From positions 3,063,501-3,127,500 of the forward strand of contig NZ_CP089981.1 in assembly GCF_021389975.1 (NCBI RefSeq): DNA of 64,000 nt, read 5' to 3'. The notes under the pieces are model-generated. The model worked only from the letters and a program-made list of their open reading frames with translations. It ran no database searches and had not been told where the DNA came from. Source of the DNA: Fulvivirga ulvae. Lineage in GTDB: Bacteria > Bacteroidota > Bacteroidia > Cytophagales > Cyclobacteriaceae. This document shows positions 25,669 to 34,132 of the stretch, one piece after another. Within the stretch, counting starts at the first letter, position 1; every line of letters begins with the position of its first letter. The translations under genes and the position numbers were made by a program.

Positions 25669-25790
25669 TTCTGTCGGGAACAGCACGGGGAGCAGGTATG
25701 TTCTGTCCCTACCCCCTTGTTCTGTCCCCTGACAGAATATTAGAAATTTGCCCCTAGGAGCACCCCAGCCATGTTCTTTCCCCAACAGAA
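25669..25790. repeat. Cluster of TTCTGTCCC motifs
   Basis: Four related motifs occur in 120 bp: TTCTGTCGGGAACAG (25669), TTCTGTCCC (25701), the palindrome TTCTGTCCCCTGACAGAA (25720-25737) and TTCTTTCCCCAACAGAA (25774-25790). They lie between peptide C and the convergent patatin gene. They look like a decayed short-repeat array or a set of hairpins. Confidence 0.5.
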
Positions 25791-25804
25791 TACCATAAAC
25801 TTCA

Positions 25805-26704
25805 TCAAACCCCACCCGGATTACCACCTGCAGCCAGTATCTGTCTGGCCTTTTGCTCACCCTGACTTCTCCACAAGGTCATTAAAAACCTGTCGAACCT
25901 CAGGCCGGTAGGATTTTGCTCATCCAGGTCGGTATCAGGTTCAATGTAGAAAACCTTCTTCTGGCTTCTGGCTATATAATCATCCAGCAGCTTATAGTCA
26001 TTTTCACGCACACCCTGGATGAAGATTGATATCACCCTGAGAATGGTATCGATAACACTGGTATAGTCGGGATTGCCAGGAAATATATTTCGGGGATTGT
26101 TGCTGAGTACCACCACCTCATCCGGGTTTTGGGCTATAGCTGCCGCAGTTGGGATCACCGTTCTGTGCCCGCCATCTATCATTTGCTGTCCGTCGATGCT
26201 TACCGGTGGCAAAAAGCCTCCCTGGCTGCTGCTGGCGAGCATGGCATTTTTCAGTTGCTGGATATTTTGAATGAGCTTGAGCTGATAGCCCGGAGGGACG
26301 GTTATGTTTTTAGTGGCAAAAATAGTCGGGATGCCTGTTTGCAGGCTTACGGCAGTAAGGCATAAAGTAGTATTGCCGGCCATGATCTTTTGGTAAACAG
26401 CATCCGTCACCTTTTCATTGATCAGTTTGACCAAAGGGTAGCTGTCCAGCAGATATGGGTTGCCTTGTTGAAGCTGCCTTACGAGGTTGGTTGTGGCGAT
26501 GATATCATTATCGGTTACATTAGTGTACACATCCTTTAAAGTGTCGATATCCCCGGCCGCAGCAAAAGCAGCAATAAGCGAACCCGTGCTGGTACCGCTG
26601 ATGAGGTCGAAATTGGCGATGTTGTTGTCAAACATGTGAGACAGTGCTCCTACGGTAAAGGCACCTTTGGCTCCACCACCACTTGTAATTAAAACTCTTC
26701 TCAT
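25805..26704 (-). CDS. Patatin-like phospholipase
   Basis: A 299-residue patatin. The oxyanion motif is GGGAKGAF at residues 8-15, the nucleophile serine is in GTSTGS, and the catalytic aspartate in DGGHR, so the Ser-Asp dyad is complete. There is no signal peptide, which points to a cytosolic or contact-delivered lipase. It starts 6 bp after the stop of the gene at 26711, so the two form an operon. A role in membrane lipid turnover is the default reading. Confidence 0.9.
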   Translation of the reverse strand: MRRVLITSGGGAKGAFTVGALSHMFDNNIANFDLISGTSTGSLIAAFAAAGDIDTLKDVYTNVTDNDIIATTNLVRQLQQGNPYLLDSYPLVKLINEKVTDAVYQKIMAGNTTLCLTAVSLQTGIPTIFATKNITVPPGYQLKLIQNIQQLKNAMLASSSQGGFLPPVSIDGQQMIDGGHRTVIPTAAAIAQNPDEVVVLSNNPRNIFPGNPDYTSVIDTILRVISIFIQGVRENDYKLLDDYIARSQKKVFYIEPDTDLDEQNPTGLRFDRFLMTLWRSQGEQKARQILAAGGNPGGV

Positions 26705-26710
26705 TTTTTA

Positions 26711-27520
26711 TCAGTTTATAAATCGATATGAAATCCCGATTTCAAGATGGTTGTTAACCGCATCAGTGTGCCACAGGTGCAAAAACTGAACACCGAAACT
26801 GGGAAGTTCAACACCCACACCAGGCCCGAATACCCAAAGGCCATTTATGTCATTGCTGCCCTCAGCAATGAATTTTATAGCGCCAAGGGAAACGGGGGCA
26901 GCCTGAAGATCCTTTAAGCGTATCTCAGCCCGCGTTGTCAGTAAAAATTGTGTGTCCTGTCCCGAGTAGTACATGGAAGGCCCCGCAAGCAGACGCAGAT
27001 GCCCACCCGATCGCTCTTTGGCAAATGTATAGCCCACCAGCCCTTTGAGGGTGAGGAGGTAGGCCTCATCATCCTGAAACGGGTTAAGCGCTCCCTGGTT
27101 CCACTCGGCCAGTATGCCCCAGCCCTTTTGAAATTCCGGGGAAAGCGATTGGGTTTCAGGAGCATCATTGCGATAAATGTAGCCTACCCATTCCAGCACA
27201 GCCTCGTTACCCGCCACACTGTAAAAGCAGGTTTGCTGATCCGGCGTGGTGCTGGCTATAAAGCTTTTGATGCCATTGACCAGTTGCACATAGGCTGTAT
27301 AATCACGGGTTTTCAGAGAATCCAGCCTTACTTTTCTTTCGGCATCATTGGCCGGGGCAGGGTACAGCTTATACAAAACCACGGGCACAATGCTGCTCGC
27401 ATAGCTCTGTACTTCGGTCCATTCCTCCGCGGAGAGCTTGTTGCAGTTTTGGGCATTGAGCACTCCAAAGGAAAGAGTAAATGAGATAAATAAGGTATTT
27501 CTAATGGTTGAGAGTGTCAT
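26711..27520 (-). CDS. Exported protein, possibly outer-membrane beta barrel
   Basis: A 269-residue protein with a signal peptide (NTLFISFTLSFGVLNAQ). The second half has alternating strands (TRAEIRLKDLQAAPVSLGAIKF ... FGPGVGVELPSFGVQF) and ends HLEIGISYRFIN, like a beta-barrel C-terminus with a terminal aromatic. No family is recognised. It is the first gene of an operon with the patatin; the pair may act together on the envelope. Confidence 0.65.
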   Translation of the reverse strand: MTLSTIRNTLFISFTLSFGVLNAQNCNKLSAEEWTEVQSYASSIVPVVLYKLYPAPANDAERKVRLDSLKTRDYTAYVQLVNGIKSFIASTTPDQQTCFYSVAGNEAVLEWVGYIYRNDAPETQSLSPEFQKGWGILAEWNQGALNPFQDDEAYLLTLKGLVGYTFAKERSGGHLRLLAGPSMYYSGQDTQFLLTTRAEIRLKDLQAAPVSLGAIKFIAEGSNDINGLWVFGPGVGVELPSFGVQFLHLWHTDAVNNHLEIGISYRFIN

Positions 27521-27896
27521 GCTTAAAATGTAAATGAAATCAGCATTATCGCCTTTCCATACTTAATTCAAAGTGAATTTCTTCCTGGTTTAGTTAATAT
27601 AGAATGTTTTAAGTTATGTGCCAGATTTTTTAGATGTATTTGTTTGGGGTTGTCAACCTGTTTTGGTAGTAGGTTTGAAACCAAGACTATCATTTTTAAT
27701 TCATTTAATTGATATAATCTACTGATTGTCTGTTGTCTACATCTTCCTGCGGCCGGGTATTACGCTCCTGCTTGTGTAAATCAATTTTTATAGGGTGGGT
27801 AATGAGAATGAAAACCTACGAAACTTGAATAGGTTTACGCGGATAGCTAAAGTTGTCAATTATATATTGAGGTTGTAGAATATGACGTGTTGGTAA
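27521..27896. other. Intergenic region, no features seen
   Basis: About 375 bp between two genes transcribed to the left. I see no open reading frame, clear hairpin or repeat here. Confidence 0.4.
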
Positions 27897-28424
27897 CTAT
27901 AACCGGCTAATTTTCTCAATTCTAAAAATTATATTGTTTGCGTTATGCTCATCTTTTCTATCCTTAAGGAGGATAAACCGGTTTCGCTTAAGTAGTTTGA
28001 CTGAACTTTCATTTTTTTCATGAGTATAGGCTTCTATCGCATCCAGATTTAACGTGTTAAATCCGAACTTTAAAATAGCCCGAATAGACTCACTCATGAA
28101 GCCCTTATTTTGAAACTGAGGACTCAGATCATACCCCACTTCAGCAGTTGCCCCATCCTCAGATAAGTTCCATAGGCAGATGCTGCCTATCATGGTATCG
28201 GAACCTTTCTCAGTGAGCACCCAGTAATAAGACTCCTGACCATTACTTCCACCAGTAATTTTTGAAATAAACTCAAGTGCTTCTGCCTTTGACCTGGCAC
28301 TTGGCCTGCTTATAAACTTATTGACCGCCTCGTCTGACCGGAGATAAGAAACCATTTCCCAATCAGAGGTCTTTAATCGCCGTAAAAATAACCTGTCGGT
28401 TTCTATTTCCTGAAATCGAGCCAT
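27897..28424 (-). CDS. GNAT acetyltransferase, RimJ/RimL type
   Basis: A 175-residue acetyltransferase: ETDRLFLRRLKTSDWE at the N-terminus is the RimJ/RimL signature, followed by AEVGYDLSPQFQNKGFMSE with the acetyl-CoA loop, and YTHEKNESSVKLLKRNRF. The substrate may be a ribosomal protein N-terminus or a small amine. It is a single gene. Confidence 0.88.
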   Translation of the reverse strand: MARFQEIETDRLFLRRLKTSDWEMVSYLRSDEAVNKFISRPSARSKAEALEFISKITGGSNGQESYYWVLTEKGSDTMIGSICLWNLSEDGATAEVGYDLSPQFQNKGFMSESIRAILKFGFNTLNLDAIEAYTHEKNESSVKLLKRNRFILLKDRKDEHNANNIIFRIEKISRL

Positions 28425-28473
28425 TTCCTTTTATTTGGTGAATTACTGCTCAGCATAAACGAAGGTAGTACTT

Positions 28474-28758
28474 TTAAATACGTCCAAGAAGAATCTCTAT
28501 TTCCACTAAGGTTTTCAACATCTCATAGCATTGAGTGGCAATGAGAGAAATTTTACCCTCCAATTCAAAGGTAGTAACCTGATCACCCTCATTTATAAAA
28601 TGAATGTAAATATCTGAAAATGTATCAGATAGCTTATCATCTTGAATGCCCATTAATTGGGATATTATAGTTAAAATATCAAGATCATATAATCCACCAT
28701 CATCCAAGCCTAATCTTGAAAGCGATTTGGTTAATCTGTTCCTCTTTAATGCTGCCAT
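28474..28758 (-). CDS. Small acidic protein behind an RHS remnant
   Basis: About 94 residues if translation starts at 28758. The reliable part is the C-terminal ~80 residues (DDGGLYDLDILTIISQLMG ... GKISLIATQCYEMLKTLVEIE), which is acidic and mixed alpha/beta. It follows the frame-shifted end of the RHS fragment, in the position where an immunity gene or toxin tip would sit. I recognise no family. It may be a broken gene. Confidence 0.4.
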   Translation of the reverse strand: MAALKRNRLTKSLSRLGLDDGGLYDLDILTIISQLMGIQDDKLSDTFSDIYIHFINEGDQVTTFELEGKISLIATQCYEMLKTLVEIEILLGRI

Positions 28759-29002
28759 TTTCAATGACTTTCCTGGCCCGGTTGCCCCCGGCGTCATTGG
28801 TGTAGTAGGCCGTTCCACCTTCCCCAAGGTTGGCGCTTTGTAGCCTGTCGGCATAGTCCCAGCTCATGGAGGCGAGGTGGGGCATAGAAGTTATGTTACC
28901 GTGGGTATCGTAGGTATACTCTGGCGGGGAGAGAGGAGGTGTAGTTATTGGTGTAGTAGTGGTAACGCCGTGCCAGTTACCCCACCTTGGTCGTAGTGTC
29001 CG
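28700..29002 (-). pseudogene. RHS/YD-repeat protein fragment
   Basis: About 100 residues read without a stop and contain a clear RHS signature: PPEYTYDTHGNITSMPHLAS, then SWDYADRLQSANLGEGGTAY and YTNDAGGNRARKVIENGS. An intact RHS protein is many hundreds of residues long; here the frame has a stop upstream at 29003 and ends at 28700. It is a remnant of a polymorphic-toxin carrier or of a Tc/SpvB-like protein. Confidence 0.75.
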
Positions 29003-29132
29003 CTACGGATCCATTATGTTCTTGAGCGTCCGTTCAATTATTGAATATAGTACAATGGTATGATATCCTCAACCTACACTACTTGGTATATCTACACAGG
29101 TCTTGATATAACTAATCCCAATATTCCAAAAC

Positions 29133-30728
29133 CTACCCAACCTTCCTCGCCACAATCAACGCATTAGTCGGTGGGTGAGGCCGTTCCTTCAAATTATCAT
29201 CTTCCTTGGTAAACAACGTCACCCTGCCTTCAAACCTGTTTTGGGCTATCCAGGGGTTGGTATAGGCGTTTGAGCTTTCTTCTATTCTGAATCCGGCTTC
29301 TTCGAGGTTTTGTTTCCAGTCGGTGATGCTCCAGAAGCAGAAGCGCTCGTGCATTTCGCTTTGCCAGTTGTCGGTGTAGTCTTTGGTGAGCATGTATTCG
29401 GCGGCATCTTTTAGTTTGAGGTAGATGTACGTTTCCCCGGCTATGGTTTTGGTTTCGTACGGGATCTGGTCGTTCTCATGTTTTCTGAAATCTTTGGCAA
29501 ACCGCTTAAAGCGGGCAAACGTTGAGAGTCCATTCAGGTAATCGCAGAGGTCGGTAGTGTTGTCAAACTCCTTTTCAAAATTGTCGTTACGGCCATCGGT
29601 TTGGTTGAGCAGCATATAAACCATGGTGTCACCATCCTCAGGGCCGATTACATCACGGTTGATCCATACGCCGCCCATTTCAAGTTCTTTGTACCTGTTT
29701 TTGATAAAGCTGAGCAGGTCGGCCCGGCTACCGTATGATTCTATTTCATGGGTGAGTGAGGAGGTGTGAATGGTGTTCATAGAGCTGTCTTCAAATACCA
29801 GAGAGGTTACGGCATTCTTTTGGGCAAAGAACACATTGGGGTTGCCAAACTCGCCATTATGCTTTCTTTGGTTGCAGATGTCAAAAAGCTGCCGGGCTAC
29901 CTCAATGCCATAGAAATCAGACTCCCGCAGTTTGGGATCTTCACTGGCCTGCTTTAGCCATGAACCCACAGCGCAACCGATGTCACCAATTTTACCGGGC
30001 TGGATGTAAGCAGCAGTATCCTTGTACTTTATTTCTGCTATTTCATCCATCTGGCGCACATAGCTGCCATAGTCGCGTGATTCTGTGATGTCCCCATCGT
30101 CACCGATGATCGGGTCGTTGAGTATGATCTGTACTTTTTGTCCCAGTTTGTAGTTCTTCCAGAGCTTGTAGCTGGATATGTGCAGCTTATCAATAATTTC
30201 ATCGTCAGATTCCCATGTGTTATTGGCAACGATCAGATCTACAACATCCCAGGGCAAAGGCGCATGAAATTTCTGGGTCTTCCTGTCTTGAAGTTCGGCG
30301 GGTAGTATTTTGAAGCCTATTGCTTCGTACATGTTCATCACGGGCGTGGAGCAGACGATCAGCGTGTTTTCAGGGGTGAGCTGGAGTGCCTGATCCCTTT
30401 GGTGCTTTACCTGTTTTAGGGTGTAGGCAGCAAAATTTTCGAGTATCCCCACATCATCAATGCCATAGACATAGCAGGGTACAGGCAGGTCTTTTGAAAA
30501 CTCCTGGATCATCATAGCCCGCAGGTAAAAGGGAATGGGATTTCGTTTGGTGCCGGCGTGGTTGGCAGAGGTAACTGCAAATATGATGGCTTCCACCGGT
30601 TCATTGTAATGAAGCGTTTCGCCATTTACATCTTTTACAGCGTGGAGGCCAGTGTTGACCAGTTTGTACAGGTACTTAAATTGGAAATCGGTAAGTATGT
30701 GGTGGCGACCGGGTATGAAAAGGTACAT
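29133..30728 (-). CDS. Class I SAM methyltransferase with N-terminal nucleotidyltransferase-like domain
   Basis: A 531-residue protein. Residues about 240-400 are a class I methyltransferase: IGDIGCAVGSWLKQAS is the SAM-binding motif I and TIHTSSLTHEIESYG follows as a motif IV region. The first ~200 residues resemble NMN/pantetheine adenylyltransferases: FIPGRHHILTDFQFKYL, then IIFAVTSANHAGTKRNPIPFYLR with the pattern GSA..S...NPF.A.eR, though the HxGH motif is degenerate. The substrate is unknown. It is transcribed alone. Confidence 0.7.
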   Translation of the reverse strand: MYLFIPGRHHILTDFQFKYLYKLVNTGLHAVKDVNGETLHYNEPVEAIIFAVTSANHAGTKRNPIPFYLRAMMIQEFSKDLPVPCYVYGIDDVGILENFAAYTLKQVKHQRDQALQLTPENTLIVCSTPVMNMYEAIGFKILPAELQDRKTQKFHAPLPWDVVDLIVANNTWESDDEIIDKLHISSYKLWKNYKLGQKVQIILNDPIIGDDGDITESRDYGSYVRQMDEIAEIKYKDTAAYIQPGKIGDIGCAVGSWLKQASEDPKLRESDFYGIEVARQLFDICNQRKHNGEFGNPNVFFAQKNAVTSLVFEDSSMNTIHTSSLTHEIESYGSRADLLSFIKNRYKELEMGGVWINRDVIGPEDGDTMVYMLLNQTDGRNDNFEKEFDNTTDLCDYLNGLSTFARFKRFAKDFRKHENDQIPYETKTIAGETYIYLKLKDAAEYMLTKDYTDNWQSEMHERFCFWSITDWKQNLEEAGFRIEESSNAYTNPWIAQNRFEGRVTLFTKEDDNLKERPHPPTNALIVARKVG

Positions 30729-30891
30729 AATGATATTCAGCTTATATTTCCGCCGAATATAAGCATTAGAATATACAGACCTTTAAATATGGTGAGGCTT
30801 TCTTTGGTAAAAGAATAAAAAATACCTCCCGTTATTCATACAGCTTATCGCAAAGCCTTAATAGAATAAGGAGAGGCGTTGAATTTTTTTA

Positions 30892-31479
30892 TTAGTACTT
30901 TCTGCCGTAAACCACTACATCTTTCAGCATGTCTTTAGTGAAGGCATAAGAAAGGCCTTTACCGATATAGGATTTCTGGTAGTCGCTTAAAAAAAATGAA
31001 GCAGAATTGGGCACTTTTATACCCCATGAACCTGAAGCCTGAAGGTCGCCGGGCAGGATCAAAGCCACGTGGCCCTGGCCGTCGGCTGCCTTGTAAACAG
31101 CAATGGTTGCTTTTTTTGAGTTAGCATAATCCTGGGCCTTATTAAGTGCATCTTTGTCATAGGCATGTCCGATAATTTCCCATTTGCCACCATTGCTAAC
31201 AAAGTCGGCAATTTCATTGGGGAACATATATCTTCCGCTTTCTTTCGAATAAAAGTCATTGACTTTGTAAACAGTATTGACCGATTGCCCGAGATACTTG
31301 TAGCACTGGTTGTTACCCCCTGAGCTCTCACAGCCAATAAACGCTTCCAGGGATTGCGACAATTCCTGTTGCCAGTTGCTATTTACTGTCTGGCCAAACG
31401 AAAGCGTGAATGATGACAAAAATAGGGTGATAAATATAGCATTGGTTAAACCAGGTTTTAAATGCTTGTTCAATTTCAT
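30892..31479 (-). CDS. Secreted putative cysteine amidase (CHAP/NlpC-like fold)
   Basis: A 195-residue protein with a signal peptide (AIFITLFLSSFTLSFGQ). A cysteine in GGNNQCYKYLGQSV and a histidine in DGQGHVALILPG are spaced as in CHAP and amidase-effector proteins, and SWGIKVPNSASFFLSDY follows. If the reading is right it cleaves peptidoglycan peptides. No immunity protein is visible next to it. It could also be a non-catalytic relative. Confidence 0.55.
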   Translation of the reverse strand: MKLNKHLKPGLTNAIFITLFLSSFTLSFGQTVNSNWQQELSQSLEAFIGCESSGGNNQCYKYLGQSVNTVYKVNDFYSKESGRYMFPNEIADFVSNGGKWEIIGHAYDKDALNKAQDYANSKKATIAVYKAADGQGHVALILPGDLQASGSWGIKVPNSASFFLSDYQKSYIGKGLSYAFTKDMLKDVVVYGRKY

Positions 31480-31580
31480 ATTGAGTTGGTTATAAGCTTG
31501 TTAATAGTTTTGTAAATTCAGTATGGATTCAATAAGTTCTCTGATTGTAACCTGACCAAGACAAAATTTGAGCCATCTTT

Positions 31581-32099
31581 TTATTCTGTCGAATATTCGC
31601 TTTTTAGTATTGCCATGATTTTCAGATTCTTATACTTGTCATCAAAAATAACGGCTTCCCTGAGAAGTCCTTCATTTTTAAATCCGGCCGATGCGTAGAT
31701 GTAAATGGCCTTCTGATTGTCATCCACAACATCCAGCCAAAGCCTGTTCATCTGAAGTATTTCGAAACAGTATTTTTTGATCAGTTGCAATGTCTCTTTT
31801 CCCAGTCCTTTACCCTTTTTGTCAATTATTATACGTCTGAGTTCGAGGGAATTATGTTGGTTGTTTAGTCCTCCCAGTATAACAAATCCGACTTTTTCAT
31901 TAGTTCCCTTTTCTATGATAATCAGGTGCTGCTCATTAGCACTTGCAATTACCTCAAGATGCTGCTCCTTAGTATAGATCATTACATAGCTCCTGTTTTG
32001 AGGGTGAGTTTCAAGAGCAGTGACAAAATCCAGATCGGTTTCAACAGTGCCGATCAGCGCTATTTTTTCAGATTCTATTACTGGTGTTTGCATCTCCAT
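31581..32099 (-). CDS. GNAT acetyltransferase
   Basis: A 172-residue acetyltransferase of the RimJ/RimL-like group: LRRIIIDKKGKGLGKETLQL is the acetyl-CoA motif and NQKAIYIYASAGFKNEGLLREA the C-terminal part. It starts 5 bp after the stop of the DJ-1/PfpI gene, so it is the last gene of a three-gene unit with the hydrolase and DJ-1-like protein. Confidence 0.88.
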   Translation of the reverse strand: MEMQTPVIESEKIALIGTVETDLDFVTALETHPQNRSYVMIYTKEQHLEVIASANEQHLIIIEKGTNEKVGFVILGGLNNQHNSLELRRIIIDKKGKGLGKETLQLIKKYCFEILQMNRLWLDVVDDNQKAIYIYASAGFKNEGLLREAVIFDDKYKNLKIMAILKSEYSTE

Positions 32100-32104
32100 A
32101 TTTG

Positions 32105-32686
32105 TTAAATAATAATGTCATACTCCATTCTCCTGGCTGTATTGTTGGCAATATCAGCACCTGCCAGCTTTTTGATAAGATAAAAAGACATATTAATTCC
32201 AGCAGATATACCCCCCGACGTTATCACCTTACCCTGGTCCACATATTTAACGCCTCTGATCACTTCGATATTTTCAAAATCATTTTCCAGCCGATCGAGA
32301 TCCATCCAGTGAGTGGTAGCTTTTCTGTTTTGAAGCAAGCCGGCCTTGGCCAGCAAAAATGCTCCCGTACAAACTGAAGCCATAATTTTAACATTACTGT
32401 ATTGTTTTGAGATCCATTCGATCATTACCGGGTTGTTGATTTCGATCTCTTCGGCTCCATAGCCTCCTGAAATGATAATGATATCAAACCGCGGATGATC
32501 CTCAAAACTGCAATCGGGCACCACTTGCATACCATTACGGGCTTTTATGGTTTGCAATGTTTGTCCTACAAGTTTTACATCAAATATCTTTGTCCTGTCC
32601 AGGGCCTCGGCCAGTGAAAAAACTTCAAAAGGGCCCGCAAAATCAAGAACCTCAACTTCGTTGAATATCAGTATACCTACTTTCAT
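32105..32686 (-). CDS. DJ-1/PfpI family protein
   Basis: A 193-residue class I glutamine-amidotransferase-like protein. The nucleophile elbow is ASVCTGAFLLAKAG with the active cysteine, preceded by IIISGGYGAEE, and the histidine in RKATTHWMD. The group includes isonitrile hydratase-like and AraC-associated sensors. Its start overlaps the stop of the hydrolase gene by 4 bp (ATGA), so both are co-translated. Confidence 0.9.
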   Translation of the reverse strand: MKVGILIFNEVEVLDFAGPFEVFSLAEALDRTKIFDVKLVGQTLQTIKARNGMQVVPDCSFEDHPRFDIIIISGGYGAEEIEINNPVMIEWISKQYSNVKIMASVCTGAFLLAKAGLLQNRKATTHWMDLDRLENDFENIEVIRGVKYVDQGKVITSGGISAGINMSFYLIKKLAGADIANNTARRMEYDIII

Positions 32687-33510
32687 AGTGAGCGGCCTTT
32701 AGTCCATTGCACAATAGTATCGATTACCTCTTCTTTCCCTATTTCATTATGAGTTTCATGATACATACCTTTCCAGAGCCTGAACTCTGCATTCATTTTT
32801 CCGGCAAACTTTTCAGAAGCTTCCGGCGAGGTAATAGGATCATCCGAACCATGCATAATTAACACTGGGATGGGTATTGGAGTTGCATTTTGGAGCGCCC
32901 ATTCTCCGGCTTCTACTATCGAGAAATAGGTTTCTGTGGTTATTTTATGGTTTACAAGCGGGTCTTCCTCATAGGCCTTGCCCACGGCTGTATCCCGAGA
33001 CAGGTGATCAGGATTTAACTCGTTGTGTTCGGAATATCCGGGGTAGATCTTGCGTACCAGCCTGCCCATGGCTACCTTTATTTTTGGGGGATCAAACCTG
33101 AGCCTGAGCCAGGGGGAAGTAATCACCGCTGCTTCAAACGGCTGGCTATTACTCCTAAGCAGCAGGTTGACAGCTATATTACCACCCATACTATGTCCAT
33201 AAAGGAATAGCGGAAGATTGGTAAATTTCTCTTTAATGGTATCAACAAATAGCTGAAGATCACTTAGTAAGTAATCATAGGAAGGGGTATGGCCCCGCTT
33301 GCCTCCGGACTTTCCATGGCCTCGCAGGTCGATGCCGGCAAAGGCATAACCTGCTGCGTTAAAAGCCTGAGCAACATGGTTGTATCGAAGAATGTGTTCT
33401 CCAAATCCGTGAACAAGGCATATTACACCGTTTGGTTTTGTTGCAGGATACCATAACTGTCCCTGCAACCGGAGCTTATCATTGGTTTTTAAAGTTATTG
33501 CTTCGGTCAT
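32683..33510 (-). CDS. Alpha/beta hydrolase, monoacylglycerol lipase type
   Basis: A 275-residue serine hydrolase. The oxyanion motif is HGFGEH, the nucleophile GHSMGG, the acid lies in HGSDDPIT and the histidine in YHETHNE. This arrangement is that of lysophospholipase/monoacylglycerol lipases. It has no signal peptide. It is the first gene of a unit with DJ-1 (4-bp overlap) and a GNAT gene. Confidence 0.92.
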   Translation of the reverse strand: MTEAITLKTNDKLRLQGQLWYPATKPNGVICLVHGFGEHILRYNHVAQAFNAAGYAFAGIDLRGHGKSGGKRGHTPSYDYLLSDLQLFVDTIKEKFTNLPLFLYGHSMGGNIAVNLLLRSNSQPFEAAVITSPWLRLRFDPPKIKVAMGRLVRKIYPGYSEHNELNPDHLSRDTAVGKAYEEDPLVNHKITTETYFSIVEAGEWALQNATPIPIPVLIMHGSDDPITSPEASEKFAGKMNAEFRLWKGMYHETHNEIGKEEVIDTIVQWTKGRSL

Positions 33511-33576
33511 GAAGCAATATAACTTTAAGCTTTGTATTAGAAAAATGAATTTGACAGGTAAGCTGGCTTTGGAATT

Positions 33577-33963
33577 TTAGCCAGCCTTGATTTCGTTATA
33601 AGCATTATCGATCATATCGCTGATCACACGGGGTAGAAGGTCAAGTTTCAGTGCTATTTTTTTGCATAACTCCAGCTCCTTTTTGTCCACATCACCGTCG
33701 ACCATCATTACGGCCACAAGGTCAGTCACTTGCTGAAGCTTTTCTTCGTATTTTTTAGGAGCTATAAATTTTACTTCTTCCGGATTATTTTTAATATTTT
33801 GAATTGCTTCGCTGCTCATGCCTAAATGATGTGCCACGCGGGAGAGCAGTGCCCATTCTTCATCAGCCAGATGACCATCTGCCATAGCTACAGTGATCAG
33901 GTTTTTAATATGGCTTTTCCTTCGACCATCTTTATCTGACTCAAAAATACTCAAAAGGCTCAT
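33577..33963 (-). CDS. TerB-like protein
   Basis: A 128-residue helical protein with two acidic repeats, AMADGHLADEEWALL and MMVDGDVDKKELELC, of the kind seen in the TerB/DjlA N-terminal family. These acidic loops may bind a metal. No ter genes are nearby, so tellurite resistance should not be assumed. It is a single gene. Confidence 0.8.
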   Translation of the reverse strand: MSLLSIFESDKDGRRKSHIKNLITVAMADGHLADEEWALLSRVAHHLGMSSEAIQNIKNNPEEVKFIAPKKYEEKLQQVTDLVAVMMVDGDVDKKELELCKKIALKLDLLPRVISDMIDNAYNEIKAG

Positions 33964-34132
33964 TATAAGTATGTTTAGGGGTTCAACTACAATGTTTCTG
34001 ATCTATATCAGGTTTATGTTATTTTAGTAACCCCAATAAAAAATAAAAGTTTCAACTTTGAGTATTTTGTAGCCTAATAGTAATATCGAAAAGTTGTGTT
34101 CCTGCCAATGATTTGGATTTGCCCCTTAATCT

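Noticed and set aside
33577..33963. Tellurite resistance function for the TerB-like protein
   Set aside because: No other ter gene is in the window; the fold alone does not show that role.
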